Source of the DNA: JAEMQF01 sp049297615 | Lineage (GTDB): Bacteria; Pseudomonadota; Gammaproteobacteria; Burkholderiales; Burkholderiaceae_C | Length of the DNA stretch: 7,175 nt | Direction of reading: 5' to 3' | Assembly: GCA_049297615.1 (NCBI GenBank) | Contig: JBAQUQ010000292.1 | Location: 1 to 7,175 of the forward strand | Part shown: one piece after another, positions 1 through 6,100 of the stretch | Layout: the number at the start of each line of letters is the position of its first letter | Numbering within the stretch: the first letter of the stretch is position 1 | Program-made: the position numbers and the translations under genes | Notes under the pieces: generated by a model | Seen by the model: only the letters and a program-made list of their open reading frames with translations | What the model was told of the DNA's origin: nothing | Databases searched by the model: none

Positions 1-244
1 GGGTGGCGCGCTGCACGCCTGCCAGCGCGAGACCGATCTGTTCATCGTGCCGGGTTTCAGCTTTCGTGTCGTCGATGAGCTGATCACGAATTTCCATCTG
101 CCCAAGAGCACCTTGTTGATGCTCGCCAGCGCATTCGCGGGGGTGGACGCAATCAGAACCCTTTACGCCCATGCAATAACGCAGCGCTACCGGTTCTTCA
201 GCTATGGCGATGCGATGTTGCTCGAGCGCAGCGGGCAAGACTGA
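1..244 (+). CDS. queA: QueA, S-adenosylmethionine:tRNA ribosyltransferase-isomerase (3' end only)
   Basis: This is the C-terminal 80 residues of QueA; the gene begins outside the window. QueA is a cytosolic enzyme that transfers and isomerises the ribosyl group of S-adenosylmethionine onto preQ1 in tRNA, giving epoxyqueuosine. The reading frame has complete codons from base 2. It carries the family's C-terminal signatures in order: ETDLFIVPGFSFRVVDELIT, then NFHLPKSTLLMLASAFAG, then YRFFSYGDAMLL about ten residues before the TGA stop. The residue before ETD is Arg, where Escherichia coli has Gly; I recall Arg there in some Burkholderiales, so it is probably lineage variation. The protein ends soon after the SYGDAM motif, as is normal. 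Its pathway partner tgt lies about 2.8 kb downstream, beyond a histidine kinase gene. Identification is firm; only the start is unseen. Confidence 0.95.
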   Translation, partial: GGALHACQRETDLFIVPGFSFRVVDELITNFHLPKSTLLMLASAFAGVDAIRTLYAHAITQRYRFFSYGDAMLLERSGQD

Positions 245-470
245 ACGCGAGCCCCGACAGGCTTTGAGTATCAGGATGTTGCACGCTGTCAGCATCCGTT
301 GCAGGTGCCCGCGCGCGCGTGACCCAGGGCACGCCACAGCAGGCCGCAAGACCGGGCATTCTCGACGTCGCGTCGGCGCGGCTTTACAGTCCAGCGGGTA
401 GACGGCGCCTGTTTCTGCCCTGCCAGCATGCCCGCGCTGCGTAGCGCGCGGCGGCGTCCGCCAACGCAAC
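245..470. other. Spacer between queA and the histidine kinase gene
   Basis: This 226-base gap shows no convincing coding frame. It contains the hairpin at 274-297 and a weaker 6-bp inverted repeat, GTGCCC 305-310 with GGGCAC 327-332. A compact GC stem, GGCGG 450-454 with CCGCC 458-462, ends eight bases before the ATG at 471. TTTACA at 383-388 resembles a -35 box, but nothing like a -10 box lies 16-18 bases downstream. No Shine-Dalgarno sequence precedes the ATG at 471, so the kinase gene's promoter and true start are unresolved here. Confidence 0.4.
274..297 (+). terminator. Hairpin 30 bases after queA, possible terminator
   Basis: Bases 274-281 (GGATGTTG) pair with 290-297 (CAGCATCC), an 8-bp stem containing one G-U pair around an 8-base loop. 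Its position just after the queA stop fits an end-of-gene structure. No T run follows it, so it is not a canonical Rho-independent terminator. It may protect a 3' end or be chance pairing. Confidence 0.3.
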
Positions 471-2903
471 ATGGACTCCATCGACATCAAATCGCAAACC
501 CGTCCCGGGCGCCACGCCAGGGCGATGCTGAAGGGCATTCGAAGCGCTTTCAGCATGCGCAAGGATTTGCCCCTGGCTCGGCGCCTGTCGCTCCTGCTCG
601 CCTTGTGCGCGGGTGCCACGGCGCTGTGCGGTTTCCTTGCGGTATTGATTGCCAGCGTGTGGTTCCAGCAGGCGCGGGCGCTGAATGCCGCGCAGGAGCT
701 GGCGCGCACCATGGCCTATGCCTTGCAGGTGCCCCTGGCCTTCGAGGACCGCAAGACGATCGCCGATACGCTCGGCGGCCTGAGCACACGCGCCCAAGTC
801 GAAGCCGCGTGGCTGGTCGACAAAACGGATCGGCTCGTGGCCGTGTACGGCAACGCCCGCGGCAACGCGCCCCGGGAGGGCGGGGGCTTGCACACCGGCC
901 ACCTGGTCGTGAGCGAAGGCGTGTGGGCCGGCGAGACGCAGCTCGGCCGCGTCGTGCTGCGCAACGGCCTGAACGATCTGTACCGGGCGCTGGCGTTCGA
1001 GCTGGCGGCGATTTTGCTGGGCTGCGCCGCCGGCCTGTTCGTCACGTTGAACGTGGCGCGCCGCGTTGCGCGGCGCATCACCGAGCCGATTTCGGCGCTC
1101 GCCGCAACCTCGGGTGCCATCGCCGCGGACAAGGACTATTCGAAGCGCCTGATCGGCGTGGCCGGCGACGAGATCGGCCTGGCCGTGCACGCCTTCAACC
1201 GCATGCTCGACGAGGTGCAGGCGCGCGACGTGGCGCTGGCCGACTCGATGCGAATGCTCGAGCGCCGCGTCACCGAGCGCACCCAGGAGCTGAAGAAGGA
1301 AAAAGAGAGTGCCGAAGCCGCTTCGCGTGCCAAGACACGGTTCCTGGCCAATATGAGCCACGAGTTGCGCACGCCGCTGAACGCGGTGATCGGTGCTGCA
1401 CAACTGCTCGACCAGAAGGAAACGAACGACGGCCAGCGTCACCTGGTCGAGGCGATTCGAACGAGTGGCATCAACCTGCTTGGGCTGATCGATAACGTGC
1501 TCGACTTGTCGCGCATCGAGGCCGGTGCCTTCGAGCTCGCCATCGAAGACTTCAACCTGCTCGACTGCGTGCAGGGCGCGTTGGCCACGGCCTCGGTCGC
1601 TTCGCGCGCGAAAGGCGTGGCCATGGCCGGTGTGCTCGACCCGTCGATCGCCGCCTGGCGCCGCGGCGACGTCATGCGGCTGCGCCAGGTGCTGCTCAAT
1701 CTTCTGGGCAATGCCGTCAAGTTCACGCCGCGCGGTGAAGTCGTGTTGCGCGTCGTGCCTGGCGTTGCGCCCAATGCGCTGCACATCAGCGTCAGCGACA
1801 CCGGCATCGGCATCGGCCAGGCATCTCTCAAGCAGGTTTTCGAGCCTTTCCGTCAGGCCGACGACGGAACGAACCGGCGCTTCGTCGGCAGCGGCCTGGG
1901 CCTGGCGATTGCGCGCCAGCTCGTCGAGGCGATGGGCGGGCGCATCGAAGTCAGCAGTGAACTCGGCAAGGGCTCGTGTTTCGACCTCTGGCTGCAACTG
2001 CCGCTGGCGAACCGGGTGATTGCCGAGCCGGTGCCGCTGAACCACGCGATCGCGTTCTTCGAGCCGCACGAGGCGAGCGCGCAGGCCCTGGAAGCGCAAC
2101 TCGTGCGCCTGGGCTGCACGGCTCAGCGTTGCCACACCGCACAGGAATTGCGCGAGTGGCTGGACGGCCTGGGCGAGACCCCGGCAAAACCATGGCTGCT
2201 GGCAGCGGTGGATCATGAACAGACGTGGCAATTCCTGGAAGCCGCGATGGCCTGGTTCGACCCCGAGCAGGTGATCGGCATGACCGCGGCCGAATCGCAG
2301 GCTGCAGAATCAGCGCGCGAACATTTCAAGGTGCGGCGCAACGTGATCAAGCCGGTCCTGCGCGCGGCGCTCGTGAGTCGCCTCGGCGCGGTGGCGCGGG
2401 ACGGCGCGGCGGACAACGCTGAAGACGCTGCGGCTCGCAGCGATCACGGCAGAGGGCGCGGCATGACGCCGGGCGGCAACAACCGGCACGTGCTGGTCGT
2501 CGAAGACGACGCGATGAATCAGATGATCGTGTGCAGCATGCTGCAAAACGCCGGCTACCTGACGAGTACCGCCGACGACGGCGCCCAGGCCCTGGACCTG
2601 CTGTCGCGCGAGACCTTCGACCTGGTGCTGATGGACTGGCAAATGCCCGACATGGACGGCCTCGAGGTCACGCGGCGCCTGCGCAACGGAACGGTCGGTG
2701 AATTCGGCACCCTCGTCCCGATCGTCGCGCTCACGGCCAATGCCTTCGCCGAAGACCGCGCTGCCTGTCTGGCGGCGGGCATGAACGACTTCCTGACCAA
2801 GCCGGTGCTGGCCGAGGCATTGATCACCACGGTCACGCGTTGGCTGCGTCGCGCCGACAGCGGTGAAATGGCGCCCTCCAGCGCCTTCGCGCCGCTGTAC
2901 TGA
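471..2903 (+). CDS. Hybrid sensor histidine kinase (TM-sensor-TM-HAMP-HisKA-HATPase-pseudoREC-REC)
   Basis: This 810-residue inner-membrane hybrid kinase should autophosphorylate on histidine and pass the phosphate to its own C-terminal receiver. Segments in order: TM1 near 38-62; an extracytoplasmic part near 65-170, of which 66-125 resembles a CHASE8 sensor (QELARTMAYALQVPLAFEDR); TM2 near 172-195; HAMP near 195-250; a coiled coil near 255-288. HisKA follows with H-box SHELRTP and phospho-acceptor His297. The ATPase domain shows N-box Asn410/Asn414, G1 DTGIGIG at 443-449 and G2 GSGLGLA at 473-479. Residues 524-640 resemble a receiver that lacks the acidic pocket. A complete receiver at 672-795 has Glu678-Asp679-Asp680, phospho-acceptor Asp722, Thr755 and Lys777. 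I see no HPt domain and no response regulator gene nearby, so it is an orphan that needs partners elsewhere. Its signal is unknown. In-frame ATGs at 525 and 555 are alternative starts; 555 leaves a more typical short tail before TM1. Confidence 0.93.
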   Translation: MDSIDIKSQTRPGRHARAMLKGIRSAFSMRKDLPLARRLSLLLALCAGATALCGFLAVLIASVWFQQARALNAAQELARTMAYALQVPLAFEDRKTIADTLGGLSTRAQVEAAWLVDKTDRLVAVYGNARGNAPREGGGLHTGHLVVSEGVWAGETQLGRVVLRNGLNDLYRALAFELAAILLGCAAGLFVTLNVARRVARRITEPISALAATSGAIAADKDYSKRLIGVAGDEIGLAVHAFNRMLDEVQARDVALADSMRMLERRVTERTQELKKEKESAEAASRAKTRFLANMSHELRTPLNAVIGAAQLLDQKETNDGQRHLVEAIRTSGINLLGLIDNVLDLSRIEAGAFELAIEDFNLLDCVQGALATASVASRAKGVAMAGVLDPSIAAWRRGDVMRLRQVLLNLLGNAVKFTPRGEVVLRVVPGVAPNALHISVSDTGIGIGQASLKQVFEPFRQADDGTNRRFVGSGLGLAIARQLVEAMGGRIEVSSELGKGSCFDLWLQLPLANRVIAEPVPLNHAIAFFEPHEASAQALEAQLVRLGCTAQRCHTAQELREWLDGLGETPAKPWLLAAVDHEQTWQFLEAAMAWFDPEQVIGMTAAESQAAESAREHFKVRRNVIKPVLRAALVSRLGAVARDGAADNAEDAAARSDHGRGRGMTPGGNNRHVLVVEDDAMNQMIVCSMLQNAGYLTSTADDGAQALDLLSRETFDLVLMDWQMPDMDGLEVTRRLRNGTVGEFGTLVPIVALTANAFAEDRAACLAAGMNDFLTKPVLAEALITTVTRWLRRADSGEMAPSSAFAPLY

Positions 2904-2911
2904 ACATCGCA

Positions 2912-2959
2912 GGCACGGCCCCGCGCCTCCCTCGTAGCGTGCCATCGCGGCGCGGGGTT
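2912..2959 (+). terminator. GC-rich hairpin after the kinase gene, likely terminator, with an overlapping alternative stem
   Basis: CCCCGCGCC at 2919-2927 pairs perfectly with GGCGCGGGG at 2949-2957. Two flanking G-U pairs could lengthen the stem to 11 bp. The loop is 21 bases, and the stem is followed by TTT, a short T run. Its position 15-55 bases after the kinase stop fits a terminator. A second perfect 6-bp stem, GGCACG 2912-2917 with CGTGCC 2938-2943, interleaves with it, so both cannot form as simple hairpins at once. The short T run and long loop leave terminator efficiency uncertain. Confidence 0.45.
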
Positions 2960-2965
2960 TGCGCC

Positions 2966-2979
2966 GGGACGGCAGTCCC
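2966..2979 (+). other. Small hairpin upstream of tgt
   Basis: GGGAC 2966-2970 and GTCCC 2975-2979 form a perfect 5-bp stem with a GGCA tetraloop, ending 35 bases before the tgt ATG. It lies upstream of the proposed tgt transcription start, so if that promoter is used the hairpin would exist only in read-through transcripts. Its function is unknown and it may be chance. Confidence 0.25.
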
Positions 2980-2998
2980 TCCCCCGCAAGAATCCGCC

Positions 2999-3007
2999 TG
3001 CGACAAT
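2999..3007 (+). promoter_or_regulatory. Possible extended -10 promoter for a leaderless tgt mRNA
   Basis: TG at 2999-3000, one base, then GACAAT at 3002-3007 match an extended -10 element (four of six bases of TATAAT, including the critical A at position 2 and T at position 6). Only seven bases separate it from the tgt ATG at 3015, which places the expected transcription start at or next to the A of the ATG. No -35 box is visible at the expected spacing, and no Shine-Dalgarno sequence precedes the ATG. Both absences fit a leaderless transcript but do not prove one. Confidence 0.35.
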
Positions 3008-3014
3008 TCGCGCC

Positions 3015-4172
3015 ATGCTGCGCTTCGAACTGCTCGCCACCGACGGACTGGCGCGGCGCGGCCGGCTCACGCTGAATCACGGCGTCGTCGAGACTCCGGT
3101 GTTCATGCCGGTGGGCACTTACGCAAGCGTGAAAGGAGTGCTCGCGTCGTCCCTGCAGACGATGGGCGCGCAGATCATCCTCGCCAACGCGTTTCATCTG
3201 TGGCTGCGCCCGGGCCTGGACGTGTTGCGACAGTTCGGCGGATTGCACCGCTTCGAGGGCTGGGCCAAACCCATCCTCACCGACAGCGGCGGCTTCCAGG
3301 TCTGGTCGCTCGGTGCGATGCGCGAAATCGGCGAAGAAGGGGTGCACTTCGCCTCGCCGCTGAACGGCGACAAGCTCTTCCTCACCCCCGAGATCAGCAT
3401 GCAAATCCAGCATGTGCTCGACGCCGACATCGTGATGCAGTTCGACGATTGCACGCCCTACCGAACCGAAGACCGACTGACGACGCAGCGCGAGGCCGGC
3501 GAGTCGATGCGCATGAGCCTGCGCTGGGCGCGGCGTTGCCGCGACGAGTTCATGCGCCTGGAGAACCGCAATGCGCTGTTGGGCATCGTGCAGGGCGGCA
3601 TGTTCGAGACCTTGCGCCAAGAGTCCATCGATTCGCTGGCTGCCCTGGACCTGCCCGGCTACGCGATCGGCGGCGTCAGCGTCGGCGAACCCAAGGAGGA
3701 GATGCAGCGCATCGTCGCGTACACACCGCAGCGCCTGCCGCGCGACAAGCTGCGCTACCTGATGGGCGTGGGCACTCCCGAAGACCTGGTCGAAGGCGTA
3801 GCGGCGGGCGTGGACATGTTCGACTGCGTGCTGCCCACGCGCAATGCACGCAATGGCCATCTGTTCACTCGCTTCGGCGACCTGCGGCTGCGCAACGCGC
3901 GCTACAAGAACGACGAGTTGCCCATCGACCCGACTTGCCTGTGTCACGCCTGCGCAGGTGCGGGCACGGGCGCAGGGGCCAGCGCAGCGGTGTCGCGTGC
4001 CTACCTGCACCATCTCGAGCGCTGCGGCGAAATGCTCGCGCCGATGCTGGCGAGCCTGCACAACCTGCACTACTACCTGAACCTGATGCGTGAGATTCGC
4101 GAAGCGCTCGACGCGGGCAGCTTCAACGCCTTCGTGGCGCGCTTTCACGCCGACCGCGCGCGCGGCGTTTGA
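3015..4172 (+). CDS. tgt: Tgt, queuine/preQ1 tRNA-guanine transglycosylase
   Basis: Tgt swaps guanine 34 for preQ1 in the anticodons of tRNA-Asp, Asn, His and Tyr, the step before QueA. The 385-residue protein matches the bacterial family along its length. The N-terminus RRGRL..VVETPVFMPVGTY fixes the start. TDSGGFQ carries catalytic Asp90, FDDCTPY carries Asp144, GIVQGG is the substrate loop, and GGVSVGEP carries Glu225, equivalent to the bacterial preQ1-selecting Glu. DMFDCVLPTRNARNGHLF carries nucleophile Asp270. Zinc ligands are Cys308, Cys310, Cys313 and His349 (LHNLHYY). Between Cys313 and SRAYLHHL lie 13 Ala/Gly-rich residues (314-326), where E. coli has three (RNY). No usual Shine-Dalgarno sequence precedes the ATG. 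The gene is separated from queA by a kinase gene and is followed by rlmJ after 63 bases. Identification is very secure; only the effect of the insertion is open. Confidence 0.97.
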   Translation: MLRFELLATDGLARRGRLTLNHGVVETPVFMPVGTYASVKGVLASSLQTMGAQIILANAFHLWLRPGLDVLRQFGGLHRFEGWAKPILTDSGGFQVWSLGAMREIGEEGVHFASPLNGDKLFLTPEISMQIQHVLDADIVMQFDDCTPYRTEDRLTTQREAGESMRMSLRWARRCRDEFMRLENRNALLGIVQGGMFETLRQESIDSLAALDLPGYAIGGVSVGEPKEEMQRIVAYTPQRLPRDKLRYLMGVGTPEDLVEGVAAGVDMFDCVLPTRNARNGHLFTRFGDLRLRNARYKNDELPIDPTCLCHACAGAGTGAGASAAVSRAYLHHLERCGEMLAPMLASLHNLHYYLNLMREIREALDAGSFNAFVARFHADRARGV

Positions 4173-4182
4173 AGGGGCAGGC

Positions 4183-4188
4183 TATATT
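4183..4188 (+). promoter_or_regulatory. TATATT, possible -10 box upstream of rlmJ
   Basis: TATATT matches five of six bases of the -10 consensus and is AT-rich in an otherwise GC-rich gap between tgt and rlmJ. A start about seven bases downstream would give a leader of roughly 40 bases. No -35 box is visible at 16-18 bases upstream, so rlmJ may instead be co-transcribed with tgt. Confidence 0.25.
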
Positions 4189-4235
4189 TGTCGGCGCACA
4201 GCCGCGCCCCGCCGAGCCGTCGCACCCATCGCATC

Positions 4236-5078
4236 ATGTTGGCCTACCGCCACGCTTTCCACGCCGGCAACCATGCCGATGTGCTCAAGCACACCCTGCT
4301 GGCACTCGTGCTGCGCTACATGAATGCCAAGCCCAAGGCCTACCGGCTGATCGATACCCATGCCGGGGCGGGCGGCTATTCGCTGCAAGGCGAGCACGCA
4401 CGCAAGAAGCGCGAATTCGAAACCGGCATCGCCCGGTTGGTGGAGCGCGACGACTTGCCACCGGCGCTGGCCGATTACGTGGGCCTGGTCAGGCAATTCA
4501 ACGCAGGCGCCAGGCTCGAGCAATACCCCGGGTCTCCGGCGATCGCGCGATTGCTCCTGCGCAGGGGCGACCAGCACCGCCTGTTCGAAATGCACCCCAC
4601 CGAGCATCGAATCCTCGCGGCCTACCTTGCCGATGCACAGGACGTCGAGGTCTACGACCGCGACGGCTTCGAGGGTTTGAAAAGCCAGTTGCCGCCTTCG
4701 ACGCGTCGCGCCGTCGTCTTGCTGGACCCGAGCTATGAAGGACGAGGCGACTACGGCCGCGTCCATGCCGCCGCGCGTGAAGCGATCTCGCGTTTCGCCG
4801 AAGGCGTTTACCTGATCTGGTACCCGCAGGTGGGCAAGCTCGAGGCGGCGCAGTTGCCCAAGCGCCTCATCGCGCTCGCACCGAAAGGCTGGCTGCATGC
4901 GAGTCTGACGGTGCAGCAATCGCACGAACCCGGATTCGGCCTGAACGGCAGCGGCGTCGTCGTGATCAACCCGCCGCATACTTTGCATGAGCAATTGAAG
5001 CTCGTTCTGCCCTTCCTGACGAGCTGCCTCGGGCAGTACGCCGGTGCGCACCACCACCTGGAGCATCGCGCGGCCTGA
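4236..5078 (+). CDS. rlmJ: RlmJ, 23S rRNA (adenine(2030)-N6)-methyltransferase
   Basis: RlmJ uses S-adenosylmethionine to methylate N6 of A2030 in 23S rRNA, acting on free RNA before assembly. The 280-residue length is normal. The ATG at 4236 is chosen because translation from it begins MLAYRHAFHAGNHADVLKH, the family's conserved N-terminus with Tyr4, His6 and Lys18. An upstream in-frame TTG at 4188 has a purine-rich AAGGGG before it but would add 16 residues not typical of the family. DTHAGAG at 40-46 is the cofactor loop. The catalytic motif reads DPSYE (164-168), where E. coli has DPPYE. WYPQVG and GSGVVVINPPHTL follow in the expected places. No Shine-Dalgarno sequence precedes 4236, so translation may depend on read-through from tgt or a weak site. 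The gene ends 29 bases from the convergent lysR gene. It is sometimes annotated by its older name, yhiR. Confidence 0.95.
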   Translation: MLAYRHAFHAGNHADVLKHTLLALVLRYMNAKPKAYRLIDTHAGAGGYSLQGEHARKKREFETGIARLVERDDLPPALADYVGLVRQFNAGARLEQYPGSPAIARLLLRRGDQHRLFEMHPTEHRILAAYLADAQDVEVYDRDGFEGLKSQLPPSTRRAVVLLDPSYEGRGDYGRVHAAAREAISRFAEGVYLIWYPQVGKLEAAQLPKRLIALAPKGWLHASLTVQQSHEPGFGLNGSGVVVINPPHTLHEQLKLVLPFLTSCLGQYAGAHHHLEHRAA

Positions 5079-5107
5079 TGCAGCGCAGCCCCTTGAATCG
5101 AACGCCG

Positions 5108-6004
5108 CTACCCGCCGGCCAATTCGCGCGGCACCGCCTCGGCCAGGAAATCGAAGACGCGCCGAACGATGGCGCTGCCGCGGATCTCGCGGTGCACCGC
5201 GAGCCAGCAGGGCAAGGGCGGGATCGCCAGGCCGGGCAGGACAGGCACGACGCCGGGCCAATGCCCGATGTTGTAGCGCGCCGCGAAACCGATTCCCGCG
5301 CCCGCGGCGATCAGGCGGCCATAGGCGATCTGGTCGTCGGTGCGCAGCGCGAACTGTTCGCGTGCGATCGGCGTGCCCAGCGCGGCGAAGCCGCGCACGA
5401 TGCTTACGTCGCGGTCGTAGCCGATCAATCGGTGCCGGAGCAAGTCGCGCGGCTGGCGCGGCGCTCCGGCGCGTTTCAAATAACTGCTGTGCGCGCAGGC
5501 GACGATGGGCAGGTCGGCGAGCTTCTTCGCGATCAGTGAGGCTTGCACCGGGCGCACCATGCGCAGCGCGATGTCGGCCTCGCGGCGCAGCAGGTTGCTC
5601 AAGGCGTTGGAGACGACGAGTTCGACCTGGATGCCGGGCTCCTCGAGCTGCAACGCGGCGAGTACCGGAGGCAGCAGGTAACTTGCGGCCACCTGGCTCG
5701 TGGCGATGCGCACCGTGCCGCTGGAGGCCGCGCTGCGCCGCAGCAGTACGGCGTTCAGCGCGTCGGCACCGGTCTCCATCTGACGCGCCGCATCGGCGAT
5801 CGCCAGGCCCGCCGCGGTGGGCGTGACGCCGCGCCCGGTGCGCTCGAACAGCGCTGCACCGAGTTGCGTTTCCAGCTCGGCGATGTGGCGCGACAGCGTC
5901 GGCTGCTGTGCCCCGCACTTGCGCGCCGCGCCCATCAGACTGCCGGCGTCCAACACTGCGACGAAGCTCTTCACGAGGGCCCAATCGAAGCTCTTGGCGG
6001 ACAT
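5108..6004 (-). CDS. LysR-family transcriptional regulator
   Basis: This is a 298-residue cytosolic regulator of typical LysR length. The winged helix-turn-helix occupies residues 6-65: FDWALVKSFVAVLDAGSLMG, then AARKCGAQQPTLSRHIAELE, then LGAALFERTGRGVTPTAAG. A linker helix leads to a two-lobed effector-binding domain near 97-291 (TVRIATSQVAASYLLPPVL, ADIALRMVRP, GAGIGFAARYNIGHWPG). The effector cannot be read from sequence. The start at 6004 gives MSAKSFDW, the usual spacing before the DNA-binding helices. An in-frame ATG at 6025 would add seven residues and has a weak GAAG six bases before it. The gene is divergent from the dehydrogenase gene at 6110, the common layout in which a LysR protein represses itself and controls the opposite gene. 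It converges on rlmJ, with no visible terminator between them. Confidence 0.92.
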   Translation of the reverse strand: MSAKSFDWALVKSFVAVLDAGSLMGAARKCGAQQPTLSRHIAELETQLGAALFERTGRGVTPTAAGLAIADAARQMETGADALNAVLLRRSAASSGTVRIATSQVAASYLLPPVLAALQLEEPGIQVELVVSNALSNLLRREADIALRMVRPVQASLIAKKLADLPIVACAHSSYLKRAGAPRQPRDLLRHRLIGYDRDVSIVRGFAALGTPIAREQFALRTDDQIAYGRLIAAGAGIGFAARYNIGHWPGVVPVLPGLAIPPLPCWLAVHREIRGSAIVRRVFDFLAEAVPRELAGG

Positions 6005-6010
6005 ACGCAA

Positions 6011-6025
6011 ATGTATAGCTAGCAT
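6011..6025. promoter_or_regulatory. Weak LysR-type T-N11-A box overlapping the lysR start
   Basis: ATG at 6011-6013 and CAT at 6023-6025 form an interrupted dyad, with T6012 and A6024 in the T-N11-A spacing of LysR boxes. The dyad arms are only three bases, so this is suggestive at most. It overlaps the proposed lysR -10 box, which would suit autorepression. Confidence 0.25.
6012..6017 (-). promoter_or_regulatory. Possible -10 box for the lysR gene
   Basis: Read on the minus strand, TATACA spans 6017 to 6012 and is followed by seven bases before the ATG at 6004. This is the only AT-rich hexamer of this kind near the gene. It matches four of six consensus bases and lacks the final T. Its spacing to the ATG resembles that of the element before tgt, so a leaderless transcript is possible. 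No -35 box is evident. Confidence 0.25.
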
Positions 6026-6033
6026 GCACGCTT

Positions 6034-6045
6034 CGGCAATTGCCG
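6034..6045. promoter_or_regulatory. Perfect 12-bp palindrome CGGCAATTGCCG, candidate operator
   Basis: CGGCAATTGCCG reads identically on both strands and sits in the 105-base gap between two divergent genes. A regulator binding as a dimer would recognise such a site. It lacks the interrupted T-N11-A spacing usual for LysR proteins, so it could also belong to another regulator. Confidence 0.4.
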
Positions 6046-6061
6046 GATGAGGGCGACCGGT

Positions 6062-6070
6062 TCAGACTGA
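6062..6070. repeat. Short dyad TCAG-A-CTGA in the divergent promoter region
   Basis: TCAG 6062-6065 and CTGA 6067-6070 are inverted copies around a single A. It is short enough to be chance, but it lies in the same regulatory gap as the 12-bp palindrome. Confidence 0.2.
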
Positions 6071-6084
6071 CCGCATTGCGGCGA

Positions 6085-6100
6085 CCGAAAGGCCGAAAGG
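6085..6100 (+). repeat. Tandem 8-bp repeat CCGAAAGG x2, second copy contributing to the ribosome binding site
   Basis: CCGAAAGG at 6085-6092 is repeated exactly at 6093-6100. The second copy supplies most of AAGGA (6097-6101), a good Shine-Dalgarno sequence eight bases before the ATG at 6110. This is the clearest ribosome binding site in the window and supports that start codon. Confidence 0.6.

Noticed and set aside
428..1495. 355-residue plus-strand frame overlapping the start of the kinase gene
   Set aside because: Arg-rich out-of-frame translation of the kinase region; the kinase frame carries all the conserved motifs.
384..2231. 615-residue open frame on the minus strand inside the kinase gene
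   Set aside because: It is rich in Arg, Ala, Gln and His, has no recognisable domain, and lies opposite a gene with complete kinase motifs. Long antisense frames are expected in GC-rich coding DNA.
2904..3014. preQ1 riboswitch upstream of tgt
   Set aside because: The region is GC-rich and lacks the A-rich tail and C-rich loop of known preQ1 aptamers. In addition, the putative promoter lies at the tgt start, which leaves no leader.
2939..4093. 384-residue plus-strand frame overlapping tgt
   Set aside because: Arg/Ala-rich shadow of the tgt reading frame with no domain signature.
2310..4148. 612-residue open frame on the minus strand spanning the kinase end and tgt
   Set aside because: It crosses an intergenic region and two well-identified genes and shows low-complexity composition with no family motif.
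5043..5052. Perfect 10-bp palindrome GGTGCGCACC
   Set aside because: It lies inside the rlmJ coding sequence near its end; palindromes of this size are frequent in GC-rich DNA and it is not followed by a T run.
5044..5826. 260-residue plus-strand frame opposite lysR
   Set aside because: Extremely Arg-rich, which is typical of a shadow frame; the LysR protein is on the other strand.
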